Source: Chrysaora quinquecirrha (Eukaryota; Cnidaria; Scyphozoa; Semaeostomeae; Pelagiidae). Taken from it: a DNA stretch of 64,000 nucleotides. The notes below the pieces were generated by a model. That model worked only from the letters and a program-made list of their open reading frames with translations. It had not been told where the DNA came from and ran no database searches. The position numbers were made by a program, and so were the translations under genes. Of the stretch, positions 40,854-56,832 are shown piece by piece. Location of the stretch: positions 933,998-997,997 of the forward strand of contig JACTAT010000029.1 in the NCBI GenBank assembly GCA_014526335.1, read 5' to 3'. Each line of letters begins with the position of its first letter. Positions within the stretch are counted from its first letter, which is position 1.

Positions 40854-40987
40854 AATCCCGGGTCACGGCAGTTCTTTTACTTAAGTGCTAATAAAACTGA
40901 AACAATTTAGTTGGATCCTATTTTATGCAACATCTACTGGGACAAAAACGTTCGCCATTGTCAATCAGACAAGCCGGTAAAGCTCAT

Positions 40988-41028
<41 letters not shown>

Positions 41029-41505
41029 AATCCCGGGTCACGGCAGTTCTTTTACTCAAGTGCTAATAACACTGGAACAATTTAGTTGGATCCTATTGAA
41101 TGCAATATTTACCAGGGACAAAAACGTTCACCATTGTCTATCAGACATGCCGGGATAGCTCAGTTGGGAGAGCGCCAGACTGAAGATCTGAAGGTCCCTG
41201 GTTCAATCCCGGGTCACGGCAGTTCTTTTACTCAAGTGCTAATTAAACTGGAACAAGTTAGTTGGATCCTATTTAATGCAACATTTACCAGGGACAAAAA
41301 CGTTCGCCATTGTCTATCAGACATGCCGGGATAGCTCAGTTGGGAGAGCGTCCGACTGAAGATCTGAAGGTCCCTGGTTCAATCCCAGGTCACGGCAGTT
41401 CTTTTACTTCACTGCTAATAACACTGGAACAATTTAGTTGGATCCTATTGAATGCAATATTTACCAGGGACAAAAACGTTCGCCATTGTCTATCAGACAT
41501 GCCGG

Positions 41506-41551
<46 letters not shown>

Positions 41552-41681
41552 TGTTCAATCCCGGGTCACGGCAGTTCTTTTACTCAAGTGCTAATTTAAC
41601 TGGAACAAGTTAGTTGGATCCTATTTAATGCAACATTTACCAGGGACAAAAACGTTCGCCATTGTCTATCAGACATGCCGG

Positions 41682-41732
<51 letters not shown>

Positions 41733-41866
41733 AATCCCGGGTCACGGCAGTTCTTTTACTTCAGTGCTAATAAAACTGGAACAATTTAGTTGGATCCTAT
41801 TTTATGCAACATCTACTGGGACAAAAACGTTCGACATTGTCTATCAGACATGCCGGGATAGCTCAT

Positions 41867-41907
<41 letters not shown>

Positions 41908-42032
41908 AATCCCGGGTCACGGCAGTTCTTTTACTTCACTGCTATTGACACTGGAACAATTTTGTTGGATCCTATTGAATGCAATATTTACCAGGGACAA
42001 AAACGTTCGCCATTGTCAATCAGACAAGCCGG

Positions 42033-42083
<51 letters not shown>

Positions 42084-42207
42084 AATCCCGGGTCACGTCA
42101 GTTCTTTTACTTCACTGCTAATAACACTGGAACAATTTAGTTGGATCCTATTGAATGCAACATCTACTGGGACAAAAAAGTTCGCCATTGTCAATCAGAC
42201 ATGCCGG

Positions 42208-42258
<51 letters not shown>

Positions 42259-42382
42259 AATCCCGGGTCATGGCAGTTCTTTTACTTCAGTGCTAATAAA
42301 ACTGGAACAATTTAGTTGGATCCTATTTAATGCAACATTTACTGGGACAAAAAGGTTCGCCATCGTCAATCAGACAAGCCGG

Positions 42383-42433
<51 letters not shown>

Positions 42434-42910
42434 AATCCCGGGTCACGGCAGTTCTTTTACTCAAGTGCTAATAACACTGGAACAATTTAGTTGGATCCTA
42501 TTGAATGCAATATTTACCAGGGACAAAAACGTTCACCATTGTCTATCAGACATGCCGGGATAGCTCAGTTGGGAGAGCGCCAGACTGAAGATCTGAAGGT
42601 CCCTGGTTCAATCCCGGGTCACGGCAGTTCTTTTACTCAAGTGCTAATTAAACTGTAACAAGTTAGTTGGATCCTATTTAATGCAACATTTACCAGGGAC
42701 AAAAACGTTCGCCATTGTCTATCAGACATGCCGGGATAGCTCAGTTGGGAGAGCGTCCGACTGAAGATCTGAAGGTCCCTGGTTCAATCCCAGGTCACGG
42801 CAGTTCTTTTACTTCACTGCTAATAACACTGGAACAATTTAGTTGGATCCTATTGAATGCAATATTTACCAGGGACAAAAACGTTCGCCATTGTCTATCA
42901 GACATGCCGG

Positions 42911-42942
<32 letters not shown>

Positions 42943-43085
42943 TTCTGAAGGTCCCTTGTTCAATCCCGGGTCACGGCAGTTCTTTTACTCAAGTGCTAAT
43001 TTAACTGGAACAAGTTAGTTGGATCCTATTTAATGCAACATTTACCAGGGACAAAACGTTCGCCATTGTCTATCAGACATGCCGG

Positions 43086-43136
<51 letters not shown>

Positions 43137-43270
43137 AATCCCGGGTCACGGCAGTTCTTTTACTTCAGTGCTAATAAAACTGGAACAATTTAGTTGGATC
43201 CTATTTTATGCAACATCTACTGGGACAAAAACGTTCGACATTGTCTATCAGACATGCCGGGATAGCTCAT

Positions 43271-43311
<41 letters not shown>

Positions 43312-43436
43312 AATCCCGGGTCACGGCAGTTCTTTTACTTCACTGCTAATGACACTGGAACAATTTTGTTGGATCCTATTGAATGCAATATTTACCAGGG
43401 ACAAAAACGTTCGCCATTGTCAATCAGACAAGCCGG

Positions 43437-43487
<51 letters not shown>

Positions 43488-43611
43488 AATCCCGGGTCGC
43501 GTCAGTTCTTTTACTTCACTGCTAATAACACTGGAACAATTTAGTTGGATCCTATTGAATGCAACATCTACTGGGACAAAAAAGTTCGCCATTGTCAATC
43601 AGACATGCCGG

Positions 43612-43662
<51 letters not shown>

Positions 43663-43794
43663 AATCCCGGGTCATGGCAGTTCTTTTACTTCAGTGCTAA
43701 TAAAACTGGAACAATTTAGTTGGATCCTATTTAATGCAACATTTACTGGGACAAAAAGGTTCGCCATCGTCAATCAGACAAGCCGGGATAGCTT

Positions 43795-43837
<43 letters not shown>

Positions 43838-43961
43838 AATCCCGGGTCACGGCAGCTCTTTTACTTCACTGCTAATAACACTGGAACAATTTAGTTGGAT
43901 CCTATTGAATGCAACATCTACTGGGACAAAAACGTTCGCCATTGTCAATCAGACATGCCGG

Positions 43962-43994
<33 letters not shown>

Positions 43995-44137
43995 GCTGAA
44001 AGTCCCTGGTTCAATCGCGGGTCACGGCAGTTCTTTTACTCAAGTGCTAATTTAACTGGAACAAGTTAGTTGGATCCTATTTAATGCAACATTTACCAGG
44101 GACAAAAACGTTCGCCATTGTCTATCAGATATGCCGG

Positions 44138-44188
<51 letters not shown>

Positions 44189-44312
44189 AATCCCGGGTCA
44201 CGGCAGTTCTTTTACTTCACTGCTAATAACACTGGAACAATTTAGTTGGATCCTATTGAATGCAACATCTACTGGGACAAAAACGTTCGCCATTGTCAAT
44301 CAGACATGCGGG

Positions 44313-44363
<51 letters not shown>

Positions 44364-44487
44364 AATCCCGGGTCACGGCAGTTCTTTTACTTCACTGCTA
44401 ATAACACTGCAACAATTTAGTTGGATCCTATTGAATGCAACATCTACTGGGACAAAAACGTTCGCCATTGTCAATCAGACATGCCGG

Positions 44488-44538
<51 letters not shown>

Positions 44539-44662
44539 AATCCCGCGTCACGGCAGCTCTTTTACTTCAGTGCTAATAAAACTGGAACAATTTAGTTGAA
44601 TCCTATTTTATGCAACATCTACTAAGACAAAAACGTTCGACATTGTCTATCAGACATGCCGG

Positions 44663-44701
<39 letters not shown>

Positions 44702-45013
44702 TGTCCCTGGTTCAATCCCGGGTCACGGCAGTTCTTTTACTTCAGTGCTAATAAAACTGGACCAATTTAGTTGGATCCTATTTTATGCAACATGTACTGG
44801 GACAAAAAAGTTCGCCATTGTCAATCTGACATGCCGGGATAGCTCAGTTGGGAAAGCGTCAGACTGAAAATCTGAAGGTCCCTGGTTCAATCCCGGGTCA
44901 CGGCAGTTCTTTTACTCAAGTGCTAATTTAACTGGAACAAGTTAGTTGGATCCTATTTAATGCAACATTTACCAGGGACAAAAACGTTCGCCATTGTCTA
45001 TCAGACATGCCGG

Positions 45014-45064
<51 letters not shown>

Positions 45065-45198
45065 ATTCCCGGGTCACGGCAGTTCTTTTACTTCAGTGCT
45101 AATAAAACTGGAACAATTTAGTTGGATCCTACTTTATGCAACATCTACTGGGACAAAAACGTTCGACATTGTCTATCAGACATGCCGGGATAGCTCAT

Positions 45199-45239
<41 letters not shown>

Positions 45240-45364
45240 AATCCCGGGTCACGGCAGTTCTTTTACTTCACTGCTAATAACACTGGAACAATTTTGTTTG
45301 ATCCTATTGAATGCAATATTTACCAGGGACAAAAACGTTCGCCATTGTCAATCAGACATGCCGG

Positions 45365-45415
<51 letters not shown>

Positions 45416-45539
45416 AATCCCGGGTCACGGCAGCTCTTTTACTTCAGTGCTAATAAAACTGGAACAATTTAGTTGAATCCTATTTTATGCAACATCTACT
45501 AAGACAAAAACGTTCGACATTGTCTATCAGACATGCCGG

Positions 45540-45578
<39 letters not shown>

Positions 45579-45714
45579 TGTCCCTGGTTCAATCCCGGGT
45601 CACGGCAGTTCTTTTACTTCAGTGCTAATAAAACTGGAACAATTTAGTTGGATCCTATTTTATGCAACATCTACTGGGACAAAAACGTTCGACATTGTCT
45701 ATCAGACATGCCGG

Positions 45715-45765
<51 letters not shown>

Positions 45766-46064
45766 AATCCCGGGTCACGGCAGTTCTTTTACTTCAGTGC
45801 TAATAAAACTGGAACAATTTAGTTGGATCCTATTTTATGCAACATCTACTGGGACAAAAAAGTTCGCCATTGTCAATCAGACATGCCGGGATAGCTCAGT
45901 TGGGAAAGCGTCAGACTGAAGATCTTAAGGTCCCTGGTTCAATCCCGGGTCACGGCAGTTCTTTTACTTAAGTGCTAATAAAACTGAAACAATTTAGTTG
46001 GATCCTATTTAATGCAACATTTACTGGGACAAAAAGGTTCGCCATTGTCAAGCAGACAAGCCGG

Positions 46065-46100
<36 letters not shown>

Positions 46101-46240
46101 TAAGGTCCCTGGTTCAATCCCGGGTCACGGCAGTTCTTTTACCTCACTGCTAATAACACTGGAACAATTTAGTTGGATCCTATTGAATGCAATATTTACC
46201 AGGGACAAAAACGTTCGCCATTGTCTATCAGATATGACGG

Positions 46241-46276
<36 letters not shown>

Positions 46277-46416
46277 AAAGGTCCCTTGTTCAATCCCGGG
46301 TCACGGCAGTTCTTTTACTCAAGTGCTAATTTAACTGGAACAAGTTAGTTGGATCCTATTTAATGCAACATTTACCAGGGACAAAAACGTTCGCCATTGT
46401 CTATCAGACATGCCGG

Positions 46417-46467
<51 letters not shown>

Positions 46468-46601
46468 AATCCCGGGTCACGGCAGTTCTTTTACTTCAGT
46501 GCTAATAAAACTGGAACAATTTAGTTGGATCCTATTTTATGCAACATCTACTGGGACAAAAACGTTCGACATTGTCTATCAGACATGCCGGGATAGCTCA
46601 T

Positions 46602-46642
<41 letters not shown>

Positions 46643-46767
46643 AATCCCGGGTCACGGCAGTTCTTTTACTCAAGTGCTAATTTAACTGGAACAAGTTAGT
46701 TGGATCCTATTTAATGCAACATTTACCAGGGACAAAAACGTTCGCCATTGTCTATCAGACATGCCGG

Positions 46768-46818
<51 letters not shown>

Positions 46819-46952
46819 AATCCCGGGTCACGGCAGTTCTTTTACTTCAGTGCTAATAAAACTGGAACAATTTAGTTGGATCCTATTTTATGCAACATCT
46901 ACTGGGACAAAAACGTTCGACATTGTCTATCAGACATGCCGGGATAGCTCAT

Positions 46953-46993
<41 letters not shown>

Positions 46994-47118
46994 AATCCCG
47001 GGTCACGGCAGTTCTTTTACTTCACTGCTAATGACACTGGAACAATTTTGTTGGATCCTATTGAATGCAATATTTACCAGGGACAAAAACGTTCGCCATT
47101 GTCAATCAGACAAGCCGG

Positions 47119-47156
<38 letters not shown>

Positions 47157-47293
47157 TGGTCCCTGGTTCAATCCCGGGTCACGTCAGTTCTTTTACTTCA
47201 CTGCTAATAACACTGGAACAATTTAGTTGGATCCTATTGAATGCAACATCTACTGGGACAAAAAAGTTCGCCATTGTTAATCAGACATGCCGG

Positions 47294-47344
<51 letters not shown>

Positions 47345-47468
47345 AATCCCGGGTCACGGCAGTTCTTTTACTTCAGTGCTAATAAAACTGGAACAATTTA
47401 GTTGGATCCTATTTAATGCAACATTTACTGGGACAAAAAGGTTCGCCATCGTCAATCAGACAAGCCGG

Positions 47469-47519
<51 letters not shown>

Positions 47520-47643
47520 AATCCCGGGTCACGGCAGTTCTTTTACTTCACTGCTAATAACACTGGAACAATTTAGTTGGATCCTATTGAATGCAACATC
47601 TACTGGGACAAAAACGTTCGCCATTGTCAATCAGACATGCCGG

Positions 47644-47694
<51 letters not shown>

Positions 47695-47817
47695 AATCCC
47701 GGGTCACGGCAGTTCTTTTACTTCACTGCTAATAACACTGGAACAATTTAGTTGGATCCTATTGAATGCAACATCTACTGGGACAAAACGTTCGCCATTG
47801 TCAATCAGACATGCCGG

Positions 47818-47868
<51 letters not shown>

Positions 47869-47992
47869 AATCCCGGGTCACGGCAGTTCTTTTACTTCAC
47901 TGCTAATAACACTGCAACAATTTAGTTGGATCCTATTGAATGCAACATCTACTGGGACAAAAACGTTCGCCATTGTCAATCAGACATGCCGG

Positions 47993-48043
<51 letters not shown>

Positions 48044-48177
48044 AATCCCGCGTCACGGCAGCTCTTTTACTTCAGTGCTAATAAAACTGGAACAATTTAG
48101 TTGAATCCTATTTTATGCAACATCTACTAAGACAAAAACGTTCGACATTGTCTATCAGACATGCCGGGATAGCTCAT

Positions 48178-48218
<41 letters not shown>

Positions 48219-48343
48219 AATCCCGGGTCACGGCAGTTCTTTTACTTCACTGCTAATAACACTGGAACAATTTTGTTGGATCCTATTGAATGCAATATTT
48301 ACCAAGGACAAAAACGTTCGCCATTGTCAATCAGACAAGCCGG

Positions 48344-48394
<51 letters not shown>

Positions 48395-48518
48395 AATCCC
48401 GGGTCACGGCAGTTCTTTTACTTCACTGCTAATAACACTGGAACAATTTAGTTGGATCCTATTGAATGCAACATCTACTGGGACAAAAACGTTCGCCATT
48501 GTCAATCAGACATGCCGG

Positions 48519-48569
<51 letters not shown>

Positions 48570-48710
48570 AATCCCGGGTCACGGCAGTTCTTTTACTTCA
48601 GTGCTAATAAAACTGGAACAATTTAGTTGGATCCTATTTTATGCAACATCTACTGGGACAAAAAAGTTCGCCATTGTCAATCTGACATGCCGGGATAGCT
48701 CAGTTGGGAA

Positions 48711-48744
<34 letters not shown>

Positions 48745-49042
48745 AATCCCGGGTCACGGCAGTTCTTTTACTTAAGTGCTAATAAAACTGAAACAATTTA
48801 GTTGGATCCTATTTAATGCAACATTTACTGGGACAAAAAGGTTCGCCATCGTCAATCAGACAAGCCGGGATAGCTCAGTTGGGAGAGTGCAGACTGAAGA
48901 TCTGAAGGTCCCTGGTTCAATCCCGGGTCACGGCAGTTCTTTTACTTCACTGCTAATAAAACTGGAACAATTTAGTTGGATCCTATTGAATGCAACATCT
49001 ACTGGGACAAAAACGTTCGCCATTGTCAATCAGACATGCCGG

Positions 49043-49093
<51 letters not shown>

Positions 49094-49234
49094 AATCCCG
49101 GGTCACGTCAGTTCTTTTACTTCAGTGCTAATAAAACTGGAACAATTTAGTTGGATCCTATTTTATGCAACATCTACTGGGACAAAAAAGTTCGCCATTG
49201 TCAATCTGACATGCCGGGATAGCTCAGTTGGGAA

Positions 49235-49268
<34 letters not shown>

Positions 49269-49392
49269 AATCCCGGGTCACGGCAGTTCTTTTACTTAAG
49301 TGCTAATAAAACTGAAACAATTTAGTTGGATCCTATTTAATGCAACATTTACTGGGACAAAAAGGTTCGCCATTGTCAAACAGACAAGCCGG

Positions 49393-49443
<51 letters not shown>

Positions 49444-49568
49444 AATCCCGGGTCACGGCAGTTCTTTTACCTCACTGCTAATAACACTGGAACAATTTAG
49501 TTGGATCCTATTGAATGCAATATTTACCAGGGACAAAAACGTTCGCCATTGTCTATCAGATATGCTGG

Positions 49569-49614
<46 letters not shown>

Positions 49615-49744
49615 TGTTCAATCCCGGGTCACGGCAGTTCTTTTACTCAAGTGCTAATTTAACTGGAACAAGTTAGTTGGATCCTATTTAATGCAACATT
49701 TACCAGGGACAAAAACGTTCGCCATTGTCTATCAGACATGCCGG

Positions 49745-49795
<51 letters not shown>

Positions 49796-49933
49796 AATCC
49801 CGGGTCACGGCAGTTCTTTTACTTCAGTGCTAATAAAACTGGAACAATTTAGTTGGATCCTATTTTATGCAACATCTACTGGGACAAAAACGTTCGACAT
49901 TGTCTATCAGACATGCCGGGATAGCTCATTTGA

Positions 49934-49970
<37 letters not shown>

Positions 49971-50095
49971 AATCCCGGGTCACGGCAGTTCTTTTACTTC
50001 ACTGCTAATGACACTGGAACAATTTTGTTGGATCCTATTGAATGCAATATTTACCAGGGACAAAAACGTTCGCCATTGTCAATCAGACAAGCCGG

Positions 50096-50146
<51 letters not shown>

Positions 50147-50270
50147 AATCCCGGGTCACGTCAGTTCTTTTACTTCACTGCTAATAACACTGGAACAATT
50201 TAGTTGTATCCTATTGAATGCAACATCTACTGGGACAAAAAAGTTCGCCATTGTCAATCAGACATGCCGG

Positions 50271-50321
<51 letters not shown>

Positions 50322-50619
50322 AATCCCGGGTCACGGCAGTTCTTTTACTTCAGTGCTAATAAAACTGGAACAATTTAGTTGGATCCTATTTAATGCAACA
50401 TTTACTGGGACAAAAAGGTTCGCCATCGTCAATCAGACAAGCCGGGATAGCTCAGTTGGGAGAGTGCAGACTGAAGATCTGAAGGTCCCTGGTTCAATCC
50501 CGGGTCACGGCAGTTCTTTTACTTCACTGCTAATAAAACTGGAACAATTTAGTTGGATCCTATTGAATGCAACATCTACTGGGACAAAAACGTTCGCCAT
50601 TGTCAATCAGACATGCCGG

Positions 50620-50670
<51 letters not shown>

Positions 50671-50794
50671 AATCCCGGGTCACGGCAGTTCTTTTACTTC
50701 ACTGCTAATAACACTGGAACAATTTAGTTGGATCCTATTGAATGCAACATCTACTGGGACAAAAACGTTCGACATTGTCAATCAGACATGCCGG

Positions 50795-50845
<51 letters not shown>

Positions 50846-50969
50846 AATCCCGGGTCAGGGCAGTTCTTTTACTTCACTGCTAATAACACTGCAACAATTT
50901 AGTTGGATCCTATTGAATGCAACATCTACTGGGACAAAAACGTTCGCCATTGTCAATCAGACATGCCGG

Positions 50970-51020
<51 letters not shown>

Positions 51021-51144
51021 AATCCCGCGTCACGGCAGCTCTTTTACTTCAGTGCTAATAAAACTGGAACAATTTAGTTGAATCCTATTTTATGCAACAT
51101 CTACTAAGACAAAAACGTTCGACATTGTCTATCAGACATGCCGG

Positions 51145-51195
<51 letters not shown>

Positions 51196-51670
51196 AATCC
51201 CGCGTCACGGCAGCTCTTTTACTTCAGTGCTAATAAAACTGGAACAATTTAGTTGAATCCTATTTTATGCAACATCTACTAAGACAAAAACGTTCGACAT
51301 TGTCTATCAGACATGCCGGGATAGCTCAATTGGGAGAGCGTCAGACTGAAGATCTGAATGTCCCTGGTTCAATCCCGGGTCACGGCAGTTCTTTTACTTC
51401 AGTGCTAATAAAACTGGAACAATTTAGTTGGATCCTATTTTATGCAACATCTACTGGGACAAAAAAGTTCGCCATTGTCAATCTGACATGCCGGGATAGC
51501 TCAGTTGGGAAAGCGTCAGACTGAAGATCTAAAGGTCCCTGGTTCAATCCCGGGTCACGGCAGTTCTTTTACTCAAGTGCTAATTTAACTGGAACAAGTT
51601 AGTTGGATCCTATTTAATGCAACATTTACCAGGGACAAAAACGTTCGCCATTGTCTATCAGACATGCCGG

Positions 51671-51721
<51 letters not shown>

Positions 51722-51855
51722 AATCCCGGGTCACAGCAGTTCTTTTACTTCAGTGCTAATAAAACTGGAACAATTTAGTTGGATCCTATTTTATGCAACA
51801 TCTACTGGGACAAAAACGTTCGACATTGTCTATCAGACATGCCGGGATAGCTCAT

Positions 51856-51896
<41 letters not shown>

Positions 51897-52021
51897 AATC
51901 CCGGGTCACGGCAGTTCTTTTACTTCGCTGCTAATAACACTGGAACAATTTTGTTGGATCCTATTGAATGCAATATTTACCAGGGACAAAAACGTTCGCC
52001 ATTGTCAATCAGACAAGCCGG

Positions 52022-52072
<51 letters not shown>

Positions 52073-52196
52073 AATCCCGGGTCACGGCAGTTCTTTTACT
52101 TCACTGCTAATAACACTGGAACAATTTAGTTGGATCCTATTGAATGCAACATCTACTGGGACAAAAACGTTCGCCATTGTCAATCAGACATGCCGG

Positions 52197-52247
<51 letters not shown>

Positions 52248-52371
52248 AATCCCGGGTCACGGCAGTTCTTTTGCTTCAGTGCTAATAAAACTGGAACAAT
52301 TTAGTTGGATCCTATTTAATGCAACATTTACTGGGACAAAAAGGTTCGCCATCGTCAATCAGACAAGCCGG

Positions 52372-52422
<51 letters not shown>

Positions 52423-52546
52423 AATCCCGGGTCACGGCAGTTCTTTTACTTCACTGCTAATAACACTGGAACAATTTAGTTGGATCCTATTGAATGCAAC
52501 ATCTACTGGGACAAAAACGTTCACCATTGTCAATCAGACATGCCGG

Positions 52547-52585
<39 letters not shown>

Positions 52586-52721
52586 TGTCCCTGGTTCAAT
52601 CCCGGGTCACGGCAGTTCTTTTACTTCACTGCTAATAACACTGGAACAATTTAGTTGGATCCTATTGAATGCAACATCTACTGGGACAAAAACGCTCGCC
52701 TTTGTCAATCAGACATGCCGG

Positions 52722-52772
<51 letters not shown>

Positions 52773-52896
52773 AATCCCGGGTCACGGCAGTTCTTTTACT
52801 TCACTGCTAATAACACTGCAACAATTTAGTTGGATCCTATTGAATGCAACATCTACTGGGACAAAAACGTTCGCCATTGTCAATCAGACATGCCGG

Positions 52897-52947
<51 letters not shown>

Positions 52948-53072
52948 AATCCCGGGTCACGGCAGTTCTTTTACCTCACTGCTAATAACACTGGAACAAT
53001 TTAGTTGGATCCTATTGAATGCAATATTTACCAGGGACAAAAACGTTCGCCATTGTCTATCAGATATGCCGG

Positions 53073-53118
<46 letters not shown>

Positions 53119-53248
53119 TGTTCAATCCCGGGTCACAGCAGTTCTTTTACTCAAGTGCTAATTTAACTGGAACAAGTTAGTTGGATCCTATTTAATGCAA
53201 CATTTACCAGGGACAAAAACGTTCGCCATTGTCTATCAGACATGCCGG

Positions 53249-53299
<51 letters not shown>

Positions 53300-53423
53300 A
53301 ATCCCGGGTCACGGCAGTTCTTTTACTTCACTGCTAATAACACTGGAACAATTTAGTTGGATCCTATTGAATGCAACATCTACTGGGACAAAAACGTTCG
53401 CCATTGTCAATCAGACATGCCGG

Positions 53424-53474
<51 letters not shown>

Positions 53475-53599
53475 AATCCCGGGTCACGGCAGTTCTTTTA
53501 CTTCACTGCTAATTTAACTGGAACAAGTTAGTTGGATCCTATTTAATGCAACATTTACCAGGGACAAAAACGTTCGCCATTGTCTATCAGACATGCCGG

Positions 53600-53650
<51 letters not shown>

Positions 53651-53774
53651 AATCCCGGGTCACGGCAGTTCTTTTACTTCAGTGCTAATAAAACTGGAAC
53701 AATTTAGTTGGATCCTATTTTATGCAACATCTACTGGGACAAAGACGTTCGCCATTGTCAATCAGACATGCCGG

Positions 53775-53825
<51 letters not shown>

Positions 53826-53950
53826 AATCCCGGGTCACGGCAGTTCTTTTACCTCACTGCTAATAACACTGGAACAATTTAGTTGGATCCTATTGAATGC
53901 AATATTTACCAGGGACAAAAACGTTCGCCATTGTCTATCAGATATGCCGG

Positions 53951-53996
<46 letters not shown>

Positions 53997-54126
53997 TGTT
54001 CAATCCCGGGTCACGGCAGTTCTTTTACTCAAGTGCTAATTTAACTGGAACAAGTTAGTTGGATCCTATTTAATGCAACATTTACCAGGGACAAAAACGT
54101 TCGCCATTGTCTATCAGACATGCCGG

Positions 54127-54177
<51 letters not shown>

Positions 54178-54309
54178 AATCCCGGGTCACGGCAGTTCTT
54201 TTACTTCAGTGCTAATAAAACTGGAACAATTTAGTTGGATCCTATTTAATGCAACATTTACTGGGACAAAAAGGTTCGCCATCGTCAATCAGACAAGCCG
54301 GGATAGCTT

Positions 54310-54352
<43 letters not shown>

Positions 54353-54476
54353 AATCCCGGGTCACGGCAGTTCTTTTACTTCACTGCTAATAACACTGGA
54401 ACAATTTAGTTGGATCCTATTGAATGCAACATCTACTGGGACAAAAACGTTCGCCATTGTCAATCAGACATGCCGG

Positions 54477-54527
<51 letters not shown>

Positions 54528-54651
54528 AATCCCGGGTCACGGCAGTTCTTTTACTTCACTGCTAATAACACTGGAACAATTTAGTTGGATCCTATTGAAT
54601 GCAACATCTACTGGGACAAAAACGTTCGCCATTGTCAATCAGACATGCCGG

Positions 54652-54702
<51 letters not shown>

Positions 54703-54825
54703 AATCCCGGGTCACGGCAGTTCTTTTACTTCACTGCTAATAACACTGGAACAATTTAGTTGGATCCTATTGAATGCAACATCTACTGGGACAAAACGTT
54801 CGCCATTGTCAATCAGACATCCCGG

Positions 54826-54876
<51 letters not shown>

Positions 54877-54999
54877 AATCCCGGGTCACGGCAGTTCTTT
54901 TACTTCAGTGCTAATAAATCTGGAACAATTTAGTTGGATCCTATTTTATGCAACATCTACTAGGACAAAACGTTCGCCATTGTCTATCAGACATGCCGG

Positions 55000-55050
<51 letters not shown>

Positions 55051-55173
55051 AATCCCGGTCACGGCAGTTCTTTTACTTCACTGCTAATAAAACTGGAACA
55101 ATTTAGTTGGATCCTATTTTATGCAACATCTACTTGGACAAAAACGTTCGACATTGTCTATCAGACATGCCGG

Positions 55174-55212
<39 letters not shown>

Positions 55213-55349
55213 AGTCCCTGGTTCAATCCCGTTTCACGGCAGTTCTTTTACTCAAGTGCTAATAACACTGGAACAATTTAGTTGGATCCTATTTTATGCA
55301 ACATTTACCAGGGACAAAAACGTTCGCCATTGTCTATCAGACATGCCGG

Positions 55350-55400
<51 letters not shown>

Positions 55401-55699
55401 AATCCCGGGTCACGGCAGTTCTTTTACTTCAGTGCTAATAAAACTGGAACAATTTAGTTGCATCCTATTTTATGCAACATCTACTGGGACAAAAACGTTC
55501 GCCATTGTCTATCAGACATGCCGGGATAGCTCAGTTGGGAGAGCGTCAGATTGAAGATCTGAAGGTCCCTGGTTCAATCCCGGGTCACGGCAGTTCTTTT
55601 ACTTCAGTGCTAATAAAACTGGAACAATTTAGTTGGATCCTATTGAATGCAACATCTACTGGGACAAAAACGTTCGCCATTGTCAATCAGACATGCCGG

Positions 55700-55750
<51 letters not shown>

Positions 55751-55874
55751 AATCGCGGGTCACGGCAGTTCTTTTACTTCACTGCTAATAACACTGGAAC
55801 AATTTAGTTGGATCCTATTGAATGCAACATCTACTGGGACAAAAACGTTCGCCATTGTCAATCAGACATGCCGG

Positions 55875-55910
<36 letters not shown>

Positions 55911-56049
55911 AAAGGTCCCTGGTTCAATCGCGGGTCACGGCAGTTCTTTTACTTCACTGCTAATAACACTGGAACAATTTAGTTGGATCCTATTGAATGC
56001 AACATCTACTGGGACAAAAACGTTCGCCATTGTCAATCAGACATCCCGG

Positions 56050-56100
<51 letters not shown>

Positions 56101-56403
56101 AATCCCGGGTCACGGCAGTTCTTTTACTTCAGTGCTAATAAATCTGGAACAATTTACAGTAGTTGCATCCTATTTTATGCAACATCTACTAGGACAAAAA
56201 CGTTCGACATTGTCTATCAGACATGCCGGGATAGCTCAGTTGGGAAGCGTCAGACTGAAGATCTGAAGGTTCCTGGTTCAATCCCGGGTCACGGCATTTC
56301 TTTTACTTCAGTGCTAATAAAACTGGAACAATTTAGTTGGATCCTATTTTATGCAACATCTACTTGGACAAAAACGTTCGACATTGTCTATCAGACATGC
56401 CGG

Positions 56404-56488
<85 letters not shown>

Positions 56489-56788
56489 AATCCCGGGTCA
56501 CGGCAGTTCTTTTACTTCAGTGCTAATAAAACTGGAACAATTTAGTTGCATCCTATTTTATGCAACATCTACTGGGACAAAAACGTTCGCCATTGTCTAT
56601 CAGACATGCCGGGATAGCTCAGTTGGGAGAGCGTCAGATTGAAGATCTGAAGGTCCCTGGTTCAATCCCGGGTCACGGCAGTTCTTTTACTTCAGTGCTA
56701 ATAAAACTGGAACAATTTAGTTGGATCCTATTGAATGCAATATTTACCAGGGACAAAAACGTTTGCCATTGTCAATCAGACAAGCCGG

Positions 56789-56832
<44 letters not shown>

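Noticed and set aside
37773..56793. Some 90 open frames of 60-162 residues with AGIAQLGERQTEDLKVPGSI
   Set aside because: These are translations across tRNA-Phe genes and spacers. The repeated protein-like run is the tRNA itself read in one frame, a known source of false protein annotations.
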